From positions 1,116,001 through 1,180,000 of the forward strand of contig CAXEFP010000012.1 in NCBI GenBank assembly GCA_963995525.1: DNA of 64,000 bases, written 5' to 3'. The notes below the pieces were generated by a model. The model did not search any database. It saw only the letters and a list, made by a program, of their open reading frames with translations, and was not told the origin of the DNA. The stretch comes from Escarpia spicata (Eukaryota > Annelida > Polychaeta > Sabellida > Siboglinidae). A program made the position numbers and the translations under genes. How positions within the stretch are numbered: position 1 is the stretch's first letter; every line of letters begins with the position of its first letter. This document shows, in pieces, positions 53,501 to 64,000 of this stretch.

Positions 53501-54435
53501 TATGGGACATGTTTGTCTCGTGAGTACTGAAGGTACTGCTGCTTTAGACAAGAAAAAACTTCAAATGGGGATGAGTTTTCACACCTATAACTTACGTAAT
53601 ATGTTCTTGTAACTTACGTGACGGGGATAAAACGGTAACATGCATTCCCATTTGGGGTTAATCTAGTTATGTGTGTAGCTTGATATCAATCTAGCCTTCG
53701 TGAAGATTTGTAACATGCAAATCATCTATTTGGGATAAGACCACATTAAGGATCCTTCCGCCGAAAAAAGTGCACTACAAATACCGTTTTGCTGTGATAT
53801 GCATTAATTGTTTTCGAACACTTTGACATGGGACATGTTTGTCTCGTGAGTACTGAATGTACTGCTGCTTTAGATAAGAAAAAACTTCAAATGGGGATTA
53901 GTTTTCACACCTATAACTTACGTAATATGTTCTTGTAACTTACGTGACGGAGATAGAACGGTAACATGCATTCCCATTTGTGATTAATCTAGTTATGTGT
54001 GTAGCTTGATATCAATCTAGCCTTCGTGAAGATTTGTAACATGCATAACATCTATTTGGGGTAAGACCGCATTAAAGATCCTTCCGCCGAAAAAAGTGCA
54101 CTACAAATACCGTTTTGCTGTGATATGCATTAATTTTTTTCGAACACTTTGATATGGGACATGTTTGTCTCGTGAGTACTGAAGGTACTGCTGCTTTAGA
54201 CAAGAAAAAACTTCAAATGGGGATGAGTTTTCATACCTATAACTTACGTAATATGTTCTTGTAACTTACGTGACGGGGATAAAACGGTAACATGCATTCC
54301 CATTTGGGGTTAATCTAATTATGTGTGTAGCTTGATATCAATCTAGCCTTCGTGAAGATTTGTAACATGCAAAACATCTATTTGGGGTAAGACCACAGTA
54401 AGGATCCTTCCGCCGAAAAAAGTGCAATACAAATA
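47590..54435 (+). repeat. transition block with many private variants and a 4-mer duplication
   Basis: The first two units right of the 14-mer HOR are rich in one-off changes: AACGATAAC near 47763, CTATTTATG near 47805, CTAGCTTTCG near 47823, CGCCGTAAAAAG near 47892, and CACAAATATAAC near 48038. GGGGCATG near 48940 and AAACGGGGATG near 49652 follow. Head classes become mixed, for example GATATGG with GAATGTAC at 51176 and 51502, and T38 with T44 at 51828 and 53132. CGCCGTAAAAAG appears again near 50503. Confidence 0.78.
51828..54435 (+). repeat. diverged 4-mer duplication (1304 bp)
   Basis: Units at 51828, 52154, 52480 and 52806 (D4, A1, B2, A5) match units at 53132, 53458, 53784 and 54110 (D4, A1, B2, C5). 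The unusual T38+T44 combination (CATTTTGATATGG) begins both. Differences such as CTAATTGGG in 52154 only, TTTGTTTCG versus TTGTTTTCG, and ATTCCAATTTG in 52480 only show this copy pair is older or partly converted. Confidence 0.72.
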
Positions 54436-54761
54436 CCGTTTTGCTGTGATATGCATTAATTGTTTTCGAACATTTTGACATGGGACATGTTTGTCTCGTG
54501 AGTACTGAATGTACTGCTGCTTTAGACAAGATAAAACATCAAATGGGGATGAGTTTTCACACCTATAACTTACGTAATATGTTCTTGTAACTTACGTGAC
54601 GGGGATAAAACGGTAACATGCATTCCCATTTGGGGTTAATCTAGTTATGTGTGTAGCTTGATATAAATCTAGCCTTCGTGAAGATTTGTAACATGCAAAT
54701 CATCTATTTGGGATAAGACCACATTAAGGATCCTTCCGCCGAAAAAAGTGCACTACAAATA

Positions 54762-57700
54762 CCGTTTTGCTGTGATATGCATTAATTTTTTTCGAACACT
54801 TTGACATGGGACATGTTTGTCTCGTGAGTACTGAATGTACTGCTGCTTTAGATAAGAAAAAACTTCAAATGGGGATTAGTTTTCACACCTATAACTTACG
54901 TAATATGTTCTTGTAACTTACGTGACGGAGATAGAACGGTAACATGCATTCCCATTTGTGATTAATCTAGTTATGTGTGTAGCTTGATATCAATCTAGCC
55001 TTCTTGAAGATTTGTAACATGCAAAACATATATTTGGGGTAAGACCACAGTAAGAATCCTTCCGCCGAAAAAAGTGCACTACAAATACCGTTTTGCTGTG
55101 ATATGCATTAATTTGTTTCGAACATTTTGACATGGGACATGTTTGTCTCGTGAGTACTGAATGTACTGCTGCTTTAGACAAGATAAAACATCAAATGGGG
55201 ATGAGTTTTCACACCTATAACTTACGTAATATGTTCTTGTAACTTACGTGACGGGGATAAAACGGTAACATGCATTCCCATTTGGGGTTAATCTAGTTAT
55301 GTGTGTAGCTTGATATCAATCTAGCCTTCGTGAAGATTTGTAACATGCAAATCATCTAATTGGGATAAGACCACATTAAGGATCCTTCCGCCGAAAAAAG
55401 TGCACTACAAATACCGTTTTGCTGTGATATGCATTAATTTGTTTCGAACACTTTGACATGGGACATGTTTGTCTCGTGAGTACTGAATGTACTGCTGCTT
55501 TAGATAAGAAAAAACTTCAAATGGGGATTAGTTTTCACACCTATAACTTACGTAATATGTTCTTGTAACTTACGTGACGGAGATAGAACGGTAACATGCA
55601 TTCCAATTTGTGATTAATCTAGTTATGTGTGTAGCTTGATATCAATCTAGCCTTCGTGAAGATTTGTAACATGCATAACATCTATTTGGGGTAAGACCAC
55701 ATTAAAGATCCTTCCGCCGAAAAAAGTGCACTACAAATACCGTTTTGCTGTGATATGCATTAATTTTTTTCGAACACTTTGATATGGGACATGTTTGTCT
55801 CGTGAGTACTGAAGGTACTGCTGCTTTAGACAAGAAAAAACTTCAAATGGGGATGAGTTTTCACACCTATAACTTACGTAATATGTTCTTGTAACTTACG
55901 TGACGGGGATAAAACGGTAACATGCATTCCCATTTGGGGTTAATCTAGTTATGTGTGTAGCTTGATATCAATCTAGCCTTCGTGAAGATTTGTAACATGC
56001 AAAACATCTATTTGGGGTAAGACCACAGTAAGGATCCTTCCGCCGAAAAAAGTGCACTACAAATACCGTTTTGCTGTGATATGCATTAATTTTTTTCGAA
56101 CACTTTGATATGGGACATGTTTGTCTCGTGAGTACTGAAGGTACTGCTGCTTTAGACAAGAAAAAACTTCAAATGGGGATGAGTTTTCATACCTATAACT
56201 TACGTAATATGTTCTTGTAACTTACGTGACGGGGATAAAACGGTAACATGCATTCCCATTTGGGGTTAATCTAATTATGTGTGTAGCTTGATATCAATCT
56301 AGCCTTCGTGAAGATTTGTAACATGCAAAACATCTATTTGGGGTAAGACCACATTAAGGATCCTTCCGCCGAAAAAAGTGCAATACAAATACCGTTTTGC
56401 TGTGATATGCATTAATTGTTTTCGAACATTTTGACATGGGACATGTTTGTCTCGTGAGTACTGAATGTACTGCTGCTTTAGACAAGATAAAACATCAAAT
56501 GGGGATGAGTTTTCACACCTATAACTTACGTAATATGTTCTTGTAACTTACGTGACGGGGATAAAACGGTAACATGCATTCCCATTTGGGGTTAATCTAG
56601 TTATGTGTGTAGCTTGATATAAATCTAGCCTTCGTGAAGATTTGTAACATGCAAATCATCTATTTGGGATAAGACCACATTAAGGATCCTTCCGCCGAAA
56701 AAAGTGCACTACAAATACCGTTTTGCTGTGATATGCATTAATTGTTTTCGAACATTTTGACATGGGACATGTTTGTCTCGTGAGTACTGAATGTACTGCT
56801 GCTTTAGACAAGATAAAACATCAAATGGGGATGAGTTTTCACACCTATAACTTACGTAATATGTTCTTGTAACTTACGTGACGGGGATAAAACGGTAACA
56901 TGCATTCCCATTTGGGGTTAATCTAGTTATGTGTGTAGCTTGATATAAATCTAGCCTTCGTGAAGATTTGTAACATGCAAATCATCTATTTGGGATAAGA
57001 CCACATTAAGGATCCTTCCGCCGAAAAAAGTGCACTACAAATACCGTTTTGCTGTGATATGCATTAATTTTTTTCGAACACTTTGACATGGGACATGTTT
57101 GTCTCGTGAGTACTGAATGTACTGCTGCTTTAGATAAGAAAAAACTTCAAATGGGGATTAGTTTTCACACCTATAACTTACGTAATATGTTCTTGTAACT
57201 TACGTGACGGAGATAGAACGGTAACATGCATTCCCATTTGTGATTAATCTAGTTATGTGTGTAGCTTGATATCAATCTAGCCTTCTTGAAGATTTGTAAC
57301 ATGCAAAACATATATTTGGGGTAAGACCACAGTAAGAATCCTTCCGCCGAAAAAAGTGCACTACAAATACCGTTTTGCTGTGATATGCATTAATTTGTTT
57401 CGAACATTTTGACATGGGACATGTTTGTCTCGTGAGTACTGAATGTACTGCTGCTTTAGACAAGATAAAACATCAAATGGGGATGAGTTTTCACACCTAT
57501 AACTTACGTAATATGTTCTTGTAACTTACGTGACGGGGATAAAACGGTAACATGCATTCCCATTTGGGGTTAATCTAGTTATGTGTGTAGCTTGATATCA
57601 ATCTAGCCTTCGTGAAGATTTGTAACATGCAAATCATCTAATTGGGATAAGACCACATTAAGGATCCTTCCGCCGAAAAAAGTGCACTACAAATACCGTT

Positions 57701-60700
57701 TTGCTGTGATATGCATTAATTTGTTTCGAACACTTTGACATGGGACATGTTTGTCTCGTGAGTACTGAATGTACTGCTGCTTTAGATAAGAAAAAACTTC
57801 AAATGGGGATTAGTTTTCACACCTATAACTTACGTAATATGTTCTTGTAACTTACGTGACGGAGATAGAACGGTAACATGCATTCCAATTTGTGATTAAT
57901 CTAGTTATGTGTGTAGCTTGATATCAATCTAGCCTTCGTGAAGATTTGTAACATGCATAACATCTATTTGGGGTAAGACCACATTAAAGATCCTTCCGCC
58001 GAAAAAAGTGCACTACAAATACCGTTTTGCTGTGATATGCATTAATTTTTTTCGAACACTTTGATATGGGACATGTTTGTCTCGTGAGTACTGAAGGTAC
58101 TGCTGCTTTAGACAAGAAAAAACTTCAAATGGGGATGAGTTTTCACACCTATAACTTACGTAATATGTTCTTGTAACTTACGTGACGGGGATAAAACGGT
58201 AACATGCATTCCCATTTGGGGTTAATCTAGTTATGTGTGTAGCTTGATATCAATCTAGCCTTCGTGAAGATTTGTAACATGCAAAACATCTATTTGGGGT
58301 AAGACCACAGTAAGGATCCTTCCGCCGAAAAAAGTGCACTACAAATACCGTTTTGCTGTGATATGCATTAATTTTTTTCGAACATTTTGACATGGGACAT
58401 GTTTGTCTCGTGAGTACTGAATGTACTGCTGCTTTAGACAAGATAAAACATCAAATGGGGATGAGTTTTCACACCTATAACTTACGTAATATGTTCTTGT
58501 AACTTACGTGACGGGGATAAAACGGTAACATGCATTCCCATTTGGGGTTAATCTAGTTATGTGTGTAGCTTGATATCAATCTAGCCTTCGTGAAGATTTG
58601 TAACATGCAAATCATCTATTTGGGATAAGACCACATTAAGGATCCTTCCGCCGAAAAAAGTGCACTACAAATACCGTTTTGCTGTGATATGCATTAATTT
58701 TTTTCGAACACTTTGACATGGGACATGTTTGTCTCGTGAGTACTGAATGTACTGCTGCTTTAGATAAGAAAAAACTTCAAATGGGGATTAGTTTTCACAC
58801 CTATAACTTACGTAATATGTTCTTGTAACTTACGTGACGGAGATAGAACGGTAACATGCATTCCCATTTGTGATTAATCTAGTTATGTGTGTAGCTTGAT
58901 ATCAATCTAGCCTTCTTGAAGATTTGTAACATGCAAAACATCTATTTGGGGTAAGACCACAGTAAGAATCCTTCCGCCGAAAAAAGTGCACTACAAATAC
59001 CGTTTTACTGTGATATGCATTAATTTGTTTCGAACATTTTGACATGGGACATGTTTGTCTCGTGAGTACTGAATGTACTGCTGCTTTAGACAAGATAAAA
59101 CATCAAATGGGGATGAGTTTTCACACCTATAACTTACGTAATATGTTCTTGTAACTTACGTGACGGGGATAAAACGGTAACATGCATTCCCATTTGGGGT
59201 TAATCTAGTTATGTGTGTAGCTTGATATCAATCTAGCCTTCGTGAAGATTTGTAACATGCAAAACATCTATTTGGGGTAAGACCACATTAAATATCCTTC
59301 CGCCGAAAAAAGTGCATTACAAATACCGTTTTGCTGTGATATGCATTAATTTTTTTCGAACACTTTGATATGGGACATGTTTGTCTCGTGAGTACTGAAG
59401 GTACTGCTGCTTTAGACAAGAAAAATCTTCAAATGGGGATGAGTTTTCATACCTATAACTTACGTAATATGTTCTTGTAACTTACGTGACGGGGATAAAA
59501 CGGTAACATGCATTCCCATTTGGGGTTAATCTAATTATGTGTGTAGCTTGATATCAATCTAGCCTTCGTGAAGATTTGTAACATGCAAAACATCTATTTG
59601 GGGTAAGACCACATTAAGGATCCTTCCGCCGAAAAAAGTGCAATACAAATACCGTTTTGCTGTGATATGCATTAATTGTTTTCGAACATTTTGACATGGG
59701 ACATGTTTGTCTCGTGAGTACTGAATGTACTGCTGCTTTAGACAAGATAAAACATCAAATGGGGATGAGTTTTCACACCTATAACTTACGTAATATGTTC
59801 TTGTAACTTACGTGACGGGGATAAAACGGTAACATGCATTCCCATTTGGGGTTAATCTAGTTATGTGTGTAGCTTGATATAAATCTAGCCTTCGTGAAGA
59901 TTTGTAACATGCAAATCATCTATTTGGGATAAGACCACATTAAGGATCCTTCCGCCGAAAAAAGTGCACTACAAATACCGTTTTGCTGTGATATGCATTA
60001 ATTTTTTTCGAACACTTTGACATGGGACATGTTTGTCTCGTGAGTACTGAATGTACTGCTGCTTTAGATAAGAAAAAACTTCAAATGGGGATTAGTTTTC
60101 ACACCTATAACTTACGTAATATGTTCTTGTAACTTACGTGACGGAGATAGAACGGTAACATGCATTCCCATTTGTGATTAATCTAGTTATGTGTGTAGCT
60201 TGATATCAATCTAGCCTTCTTGAAGATTTGTAACATGCAAAACATATATTTGGGGTAAGACCACAGTAAGAATCCTTCCGCCGAAAAAAGTGCACTACAA
60301 ATACCGTTTTGCTGTGATATGCATTAATTTGTTTCGAACATTTTGACATGGGACATGTTTGTCTCGTGAGTACTGAATGTACTGCTGCTTTAGACAAGAT
60401 AAAACATCAAATGGGGATGAGTTTTAACACCTATAACTTACGTAATATGTTCTTGTAACTTACGTGACGGGGATAAAACGGTAACATGCATTCCCATTTG
60501 GGGTTAATCTAGTTATGTGTGTAGCTTGATATCAATCTAGCCTTCGTGAAGATTTGTAACATGCAAATCATCTAATTGGGATAAGACCACATTAAGGATC
60601 CTTCCGCCGAAAAAAGTGCACTACAAATACCGTTTTGCTGTGATATGCATTAATTTGTTTCGAACACTTTGACATGGGACATGTTTGTCTCGTGAGTACT

Positions 60701-62259
60701 GAATGTACTGCTGCTTTAGATAAGAAAAAACTTCAAATGGGGATTAGTTTTCACACCTATAACTTACGTAATATGTTCTTGTAACTTACGTGACGGAGAT
60801 AGAACGGTAACATGCATTCCAATTTGTGATTAATCTAGTTATGTGTGTAGCTTGATATCAATCTAGCCTTCGTGAAGATTTGTAACATGCATAACATCTA
60901 TTTGGGGTAAGACCACATTAAAGATCCTTCCGCCGAAAAAAGTGCACTACAAATACCGTTTTGCTGTGATATGCATTAATTTTTTTCGAACACTTTGATA
61001 TGGGACATGTTTGTCTCGTGAGTACTGAAGGTACTGCTGCTTTAGACAAGAAAAAACTTCAAATGGGGATGAGTTTTCACACCTATAACTTACGTAATAT
61101 GTTCTTGTAACTTACGTGACGGGGATAAAACGGTAACATGCATTCCCATTTGGGGTTAATCTAGTTATGTGTGTAGCTTGATATCAATCTAGCCTTCGTG
61201 AAGATTTGTAACATGCAAAACATCTATTTGGGGTAAGACCACAGTAAGGATCCTTCCGCCGAAAAAAGTGCACTACAAATACCGTTTTGCTGTGATATGC
61301 ATTAATTTTTTTCGAACACTTTGATATGGGACATGTTTGTCTCGTGAGTACTGAAGGTACTGCTGCTTTAGACAAGAAAAAACTTCAAATGGGGATGAGT
61401 TTTCATACCTATAACTTACGTAATATGTTCTTGTAACTTACGTGACGGGGATAAAACGGTAACATGCATTCCCATTTGGGGTTAATCTAATTATGTGTGT
61501 AGCTTGATATCAATCTAGCCTTCGTGAAGATTTGTAACATGCAAAACATCTATTTGGGGTAAGACCACATTAAGGATCCTTCCGCCGAAAAAAGTGCAAT
61601 ACAAATACCGTTTTGCTGTGATATGCATTAATTGTTTTCGAACATTTTGACATGGGACATGTTTGTCTCGTGAGTACTGAATGTACTGCTGCTTTAGACA
61701 AGATAAAACATCAAATGGGGATGAGTTTTCACACCTATAACTTACGTAATATGTTCTTGTAACTTACGTGACGGGGATAAAACGGTAACATGCATTCCCA
61801 TTTGGGGTTAATCTAGTTATGTGTGTAGCTTGATATAAATCTAGCCTTCGTGAAGATTTGTAACATGCAAATCATCTATTTGGGATAAGACCACATTAAG
61901 GATCCTTCCGCCGAAAAAAGTGCACTACAAATACCGTTTTGCTGTGATATGCATTAATTTTTTTCGAACACTTTGACATGGGACATGTTTGTCTCGTGAG
62001 TACTGAATGTACTGCTGCTTTAGATAAGAAAAAACTTCAAATGGGGATTAGTTTTCACACCTATAACTTACGTAATATGTTCTTGTAACTTACGTGACGG
62101 AGATATAACGGTAACATGCATTCCCATTTGTGATTAATCTAGTTATGTGTGTAGCTTGATATCAATCTAGCCTTCTTGAAGATTTGTAACATGCAAAACA
62201 TATATTTGGGGTAAGACCACAGTAAGAATCCTTCCGCCGAAAAAAGTGCACTACAAATA
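54762..62259 (+). repeat. 6-mer HOR copies with 9-mer variant insert
   Basis: The series B5'', D1, B2, A5, C3, D1 (1956 bp) occurs at 54762-56717 and again at 59978-61933, 5216 bp (16 units) apart. Between them lie a duplicated D1 unit (56718) and a 9-unit version starting at 57044, in which D1-B5''-D4 is inserted after A5. Markers are CTTCTTGAAG (near 55012, 57294, 58914, 60218, 62174), CTAATTGGG, ATTCCAATTTG, GTGCAATAC (56381, 59641, 61597, also 54425), and TTGATATAAATC. Tail 5'' is CAGTAAGAATCC. Confidence 0.88.
56392..57043 (+). repeat. adjacent single-monomer duplication
   Basis: Units 56392-56717 and 56718-57043 are both D1 with the same rare combination of TTAATTGTTTTCG, TTGATATAAATC and CAAATCATC. 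I see no differences between them by eye. Elsewhere in this HOR (54436, 59652, 61608) the same unit is present once, so this is a recent one-unit gain. Confidence 0.87.
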
Positions 62260-64000
62260 CCGTTTTGCTGTGATATGCATTAATTTGTTTCGAACATTTT
62301 GACATGGGACATGTTTGTCTCGTGAGTACTGAATGTACTGCTGCTTTAGACAAGATAAAACATCAAATGGGGATGAGTTTTCACACCTATAACTTACGTA
62401 ATATGTTCTTGTAACTTACGTGACGGGGATAAAACGGTAACATGCATTCCCATTTGGGGTTAATCTAGTTATACGTGTAGCTTGATATCAATCTAGCCTT
62501 CGTGAAGATTTGTAACATGCAAAACATCTATTTGGGGTAAGACCACATTAAATATCCTTCCGCCGAAAAAAGTGCATTACAAATACCGTTTTGCTGTGAT
62601 ATGTATTAATTTTTTTCGAACACTTTGATATGGGACATGTTTGTCTAGTGAGTACTGAAGGTACTGCTGCTTTAGACAAGAAAAAACTTCAAATGGGGAT
62701 GAGTTTTCACACCTATAACTTACGTAATATGTTCTTGTAACTTACGTGACGGGGATAAAACGGTAACATGCATTCCCATTTGGGGTTAATCTAGTTATGT
62801 GTGTAGCTTGATATCAATCTAGCCTTCGTGAAGATTTGTAACATGCATAACATCTATTTGGGGTAAGAAAACATTAAAGATCCTTCCGCCGAAAAAAGTG
62901 CACTACAAATACCGTTTTGCTGTGATATGCATTAATTTTTTTCGAACATTTTGACATGGGACATGTTTGTCTCGTGAGTACTGAATGTACTGCTGCTTTA
63001 GATAAGAAAAAACTTCAAATGGGGATTAGTTTTCACACCTATAACTTACGTAATATGTTCTTGTAACTTACGTGACGGAGATAGAACGGATACATGCATT
63101 CCCATTTGTGATTAATCTAGTTATGTGTGTAGCTTGATATCAATCTAGCCTTCGTGAAGATTTGTAACATACAAAACATATATTTGGGGTAAGACCACAT
63201 TAAGGATCCTTCCGCCGAAAAAAGTGCACTACAAATACCGTTTTGCTGTGATATGCATTAATTTTTTTCGAACACTTTGACATGGGACATGTTTGTCTCG
63301 TGAGTACTGAATGTACTGCTGCTTTAGATAAGAAAAAACTTCAAATGGGGATTAGTTTTCACACCTATAACTTACGTAATATGTTCTTGTAACTTACGTG
63401 ACGGAGATAGAACGGTAACATGCATTCCCATTTGTGATTAATCTAGTTATGTGTGTAGCTTGATATCAATCTAGCCTTCGTGAAGATTTGTAACATGCAT
63501 AACATCTATTTGGGGTAAGACCACATTAAAGATCCTTCCGCCGAAAAAAGTGCACTACAAATACCGTTTTGCTGTGATATGCATTAATTTTTTTCGAACA
63601 CTTTGATATGGGACATGTTTGTCTCGTGAGTACTGAAGGTACTGCTGCTTTAGACAAGAAAAAACTTCAAATGGGGATGAGTTTTCATACCTATAACTTA
63701 CGTAATATGTTCTTGTAACTTACGTGATGGGGATAAAACGGTAACATGCATTCCCATTTGGGGTTAATCTAGTTATGTGTGTAGCTTGATATCAATCTAG
63801 CCTTCGTGAAGATTTGTAACATGCAAAACATCTATTTGGGGTAAGACCACATTAAATATCCTTCCGCCGAAAAAAGTGCATTACAAATACCGTTTTGCTG
63901 TGATATGCATTAATTTTTTTCGAACACTTTGATATGGGACATGTTTGTCTCGTGAGTACTGAAGGTACTGCTGCTTTAGACAAGAAAAATCTTCAAATGG
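62260..64000 (+). repeat. right-edge diverged block and partial monomer
   Basis: Units at 62260, 62586, 62912, 63238 and 63564 plus the partial unit 63890-64000 (111 bp). Private changes are dense: GTTATACGTGTAG near 62470, ATATGTATTAAT near 62601, GTCTAGTGAG near 62644, AAGAAAACATT near 62867, ACGGATACATGC near 63087, ACATACAAAAC near 63168, and GTGATGGGG near 63725. None has a copy in the window, so this looks like another junction between HOR domains. The array continues beyond 64000. Confidence 0.8.

Larger units (their letters stand above)
1..64000 (+). repeat. 326-bp tandem satellite array filling the window
   Basis: The unit beginning CCGTTTTGCTGTGATATGCA recurs every 326 bases from the first base to the last, always in the same orientation. 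The grid was checked at many points and gives 196 full monomers plus a partial one from 63890. Divergence between monomers is by scattered substitutions, and indels are very rare. The first unit has 121 G+C of 326. Each unit carries an EcoRV-type GATATC (lost in a few GATATAAAT variants), AGTACT, TACGTA and two ATGCAT sites, so restriction digests should give a 326-bp ladder. Such arrays with higher-order structure are known from centromeric and subtelomeric heterochromatin. That location is inferred here, not shown. I do not recognise the family. Confidence 0.98.

Noticed and set aside
9675..62353. Multi-copy 63-residue protein family on the minus strand
   Set aside because: The frame exists only where T289G removes a stop, normally begins with TTG, spans the monomer junction, accumulates replacement changes, and one member has a frameshifted end. 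It is satellite sequence read in a chance frame.
1..64000. CRISPR array (regular direct repeats)
   Set aside because: The repeat unit is 326 bp with no unique spacers; neighbouring units are near-identical along their whole length.
1..64000. rDNA intergenic spacer or 5S gene array
   Set aside because: I see no rRNA or tRNA-like segment, no Pol III box A/box C pair and no T-rich terminator in a gene-like setting within the unit.
1..64000. Assignment to a named grass or other plant satellite family
   Set aside because: The length and A+T content are compatible with several families, but I cannot match the sequence to any from memory. A search of satellite databases and genome assemblies with the unit would decide.

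Overview
The whole 64 kb window is one uninterrupted, head-to-tail tandem satellite array. The unit is 326 bp. Setting the unit to begin at CCGTTTTG (an arbitrary choice that matches base 1), I count 196 complete monomers plus a 111-bp partial one at the right edge. Monomer starts are 1, 327, 653, 979; then 1297+326k (k=0-107); then 36504+326k (k=0-8); then 39439+326k (k=0-13); then 44004+326k (k=0-61). Only four complete monomers depart from 326 bp on this grid: one of 318, one of 325 and two of 327 bp. The first monomer has 121 G+C in 326 bases (37%). I see no protein gene, RNA gene, transposon, CRISPR array or unique-sequence interruption. The sequence looks like eukaryotic constitutive heterochromatin (centromeric, pericentromeric or subtelomeric). 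A plant is plausible from the unit length (about two nucleosomes), but I do not recognise the satellite family and cannot name the organism.

The monomers differ by diagnostic substitutions and fall into four head classes. Unit coordinates are used here. A: C38, T44, G75, C92, G116, C125. B: C44, T75, T92, T116, A168, G173, T198, A200. C: like A but T125. D: T38, C44, T75, T97, A103. There are five main tail classes at 263-318. Tail 1: CAAATC, GGGATA, AAGGATCC. Tail 2: CATAAC, AAAGATCC. Tail 3: CAAAAC, AAGGATCC. Tail 4: CAAAAC, AAATATCC, GCATTA. Tail 5: CAAAAC, CAGTAAGG. The recurring order A1-B2-C3-D4 suggests an ancestral tetramer of 1304 bp. This was later reshuffled into many local higher-order repeats (HORs).

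Layout: 1-9446, 7-mer HORs (2282 bp) with a 6-mer variant; 9447-11728, non-duplicated transition; 11729-14988, a 5-mer (1630 bp) twice; 15315-18574, a different 5-mer twice; 18575-25420, a mixed block with 3-mer and 10-mer spaced duplications; 25421 to about 35140, a 9-mer HOR (2934 bp) in 3.3 copies; 35201-38459, transition; about 38.5-47.7 kb, two copies of a 14-mer HOR (4565 bp); 47590-54435, transition with a 4-mer duplication; 54762-62259, 6-mer HOR copies interrupted by a 9-mer variant and a single-monomer duplication; 62260-64000, a diverged tail end.

A 63-codon minus-strand reading frame recurs about 40 times. It is a by-product of one substitution (T289G) that destroys a stop codon, and its usual first codon is TTG. 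I do not regard it as a gene. The biological interest is in array evolution: the phasing grammar, nested HOR copies, mosaic monomers, a hypervariable palindrome, and variants private to the boundaries between HOR blocks.
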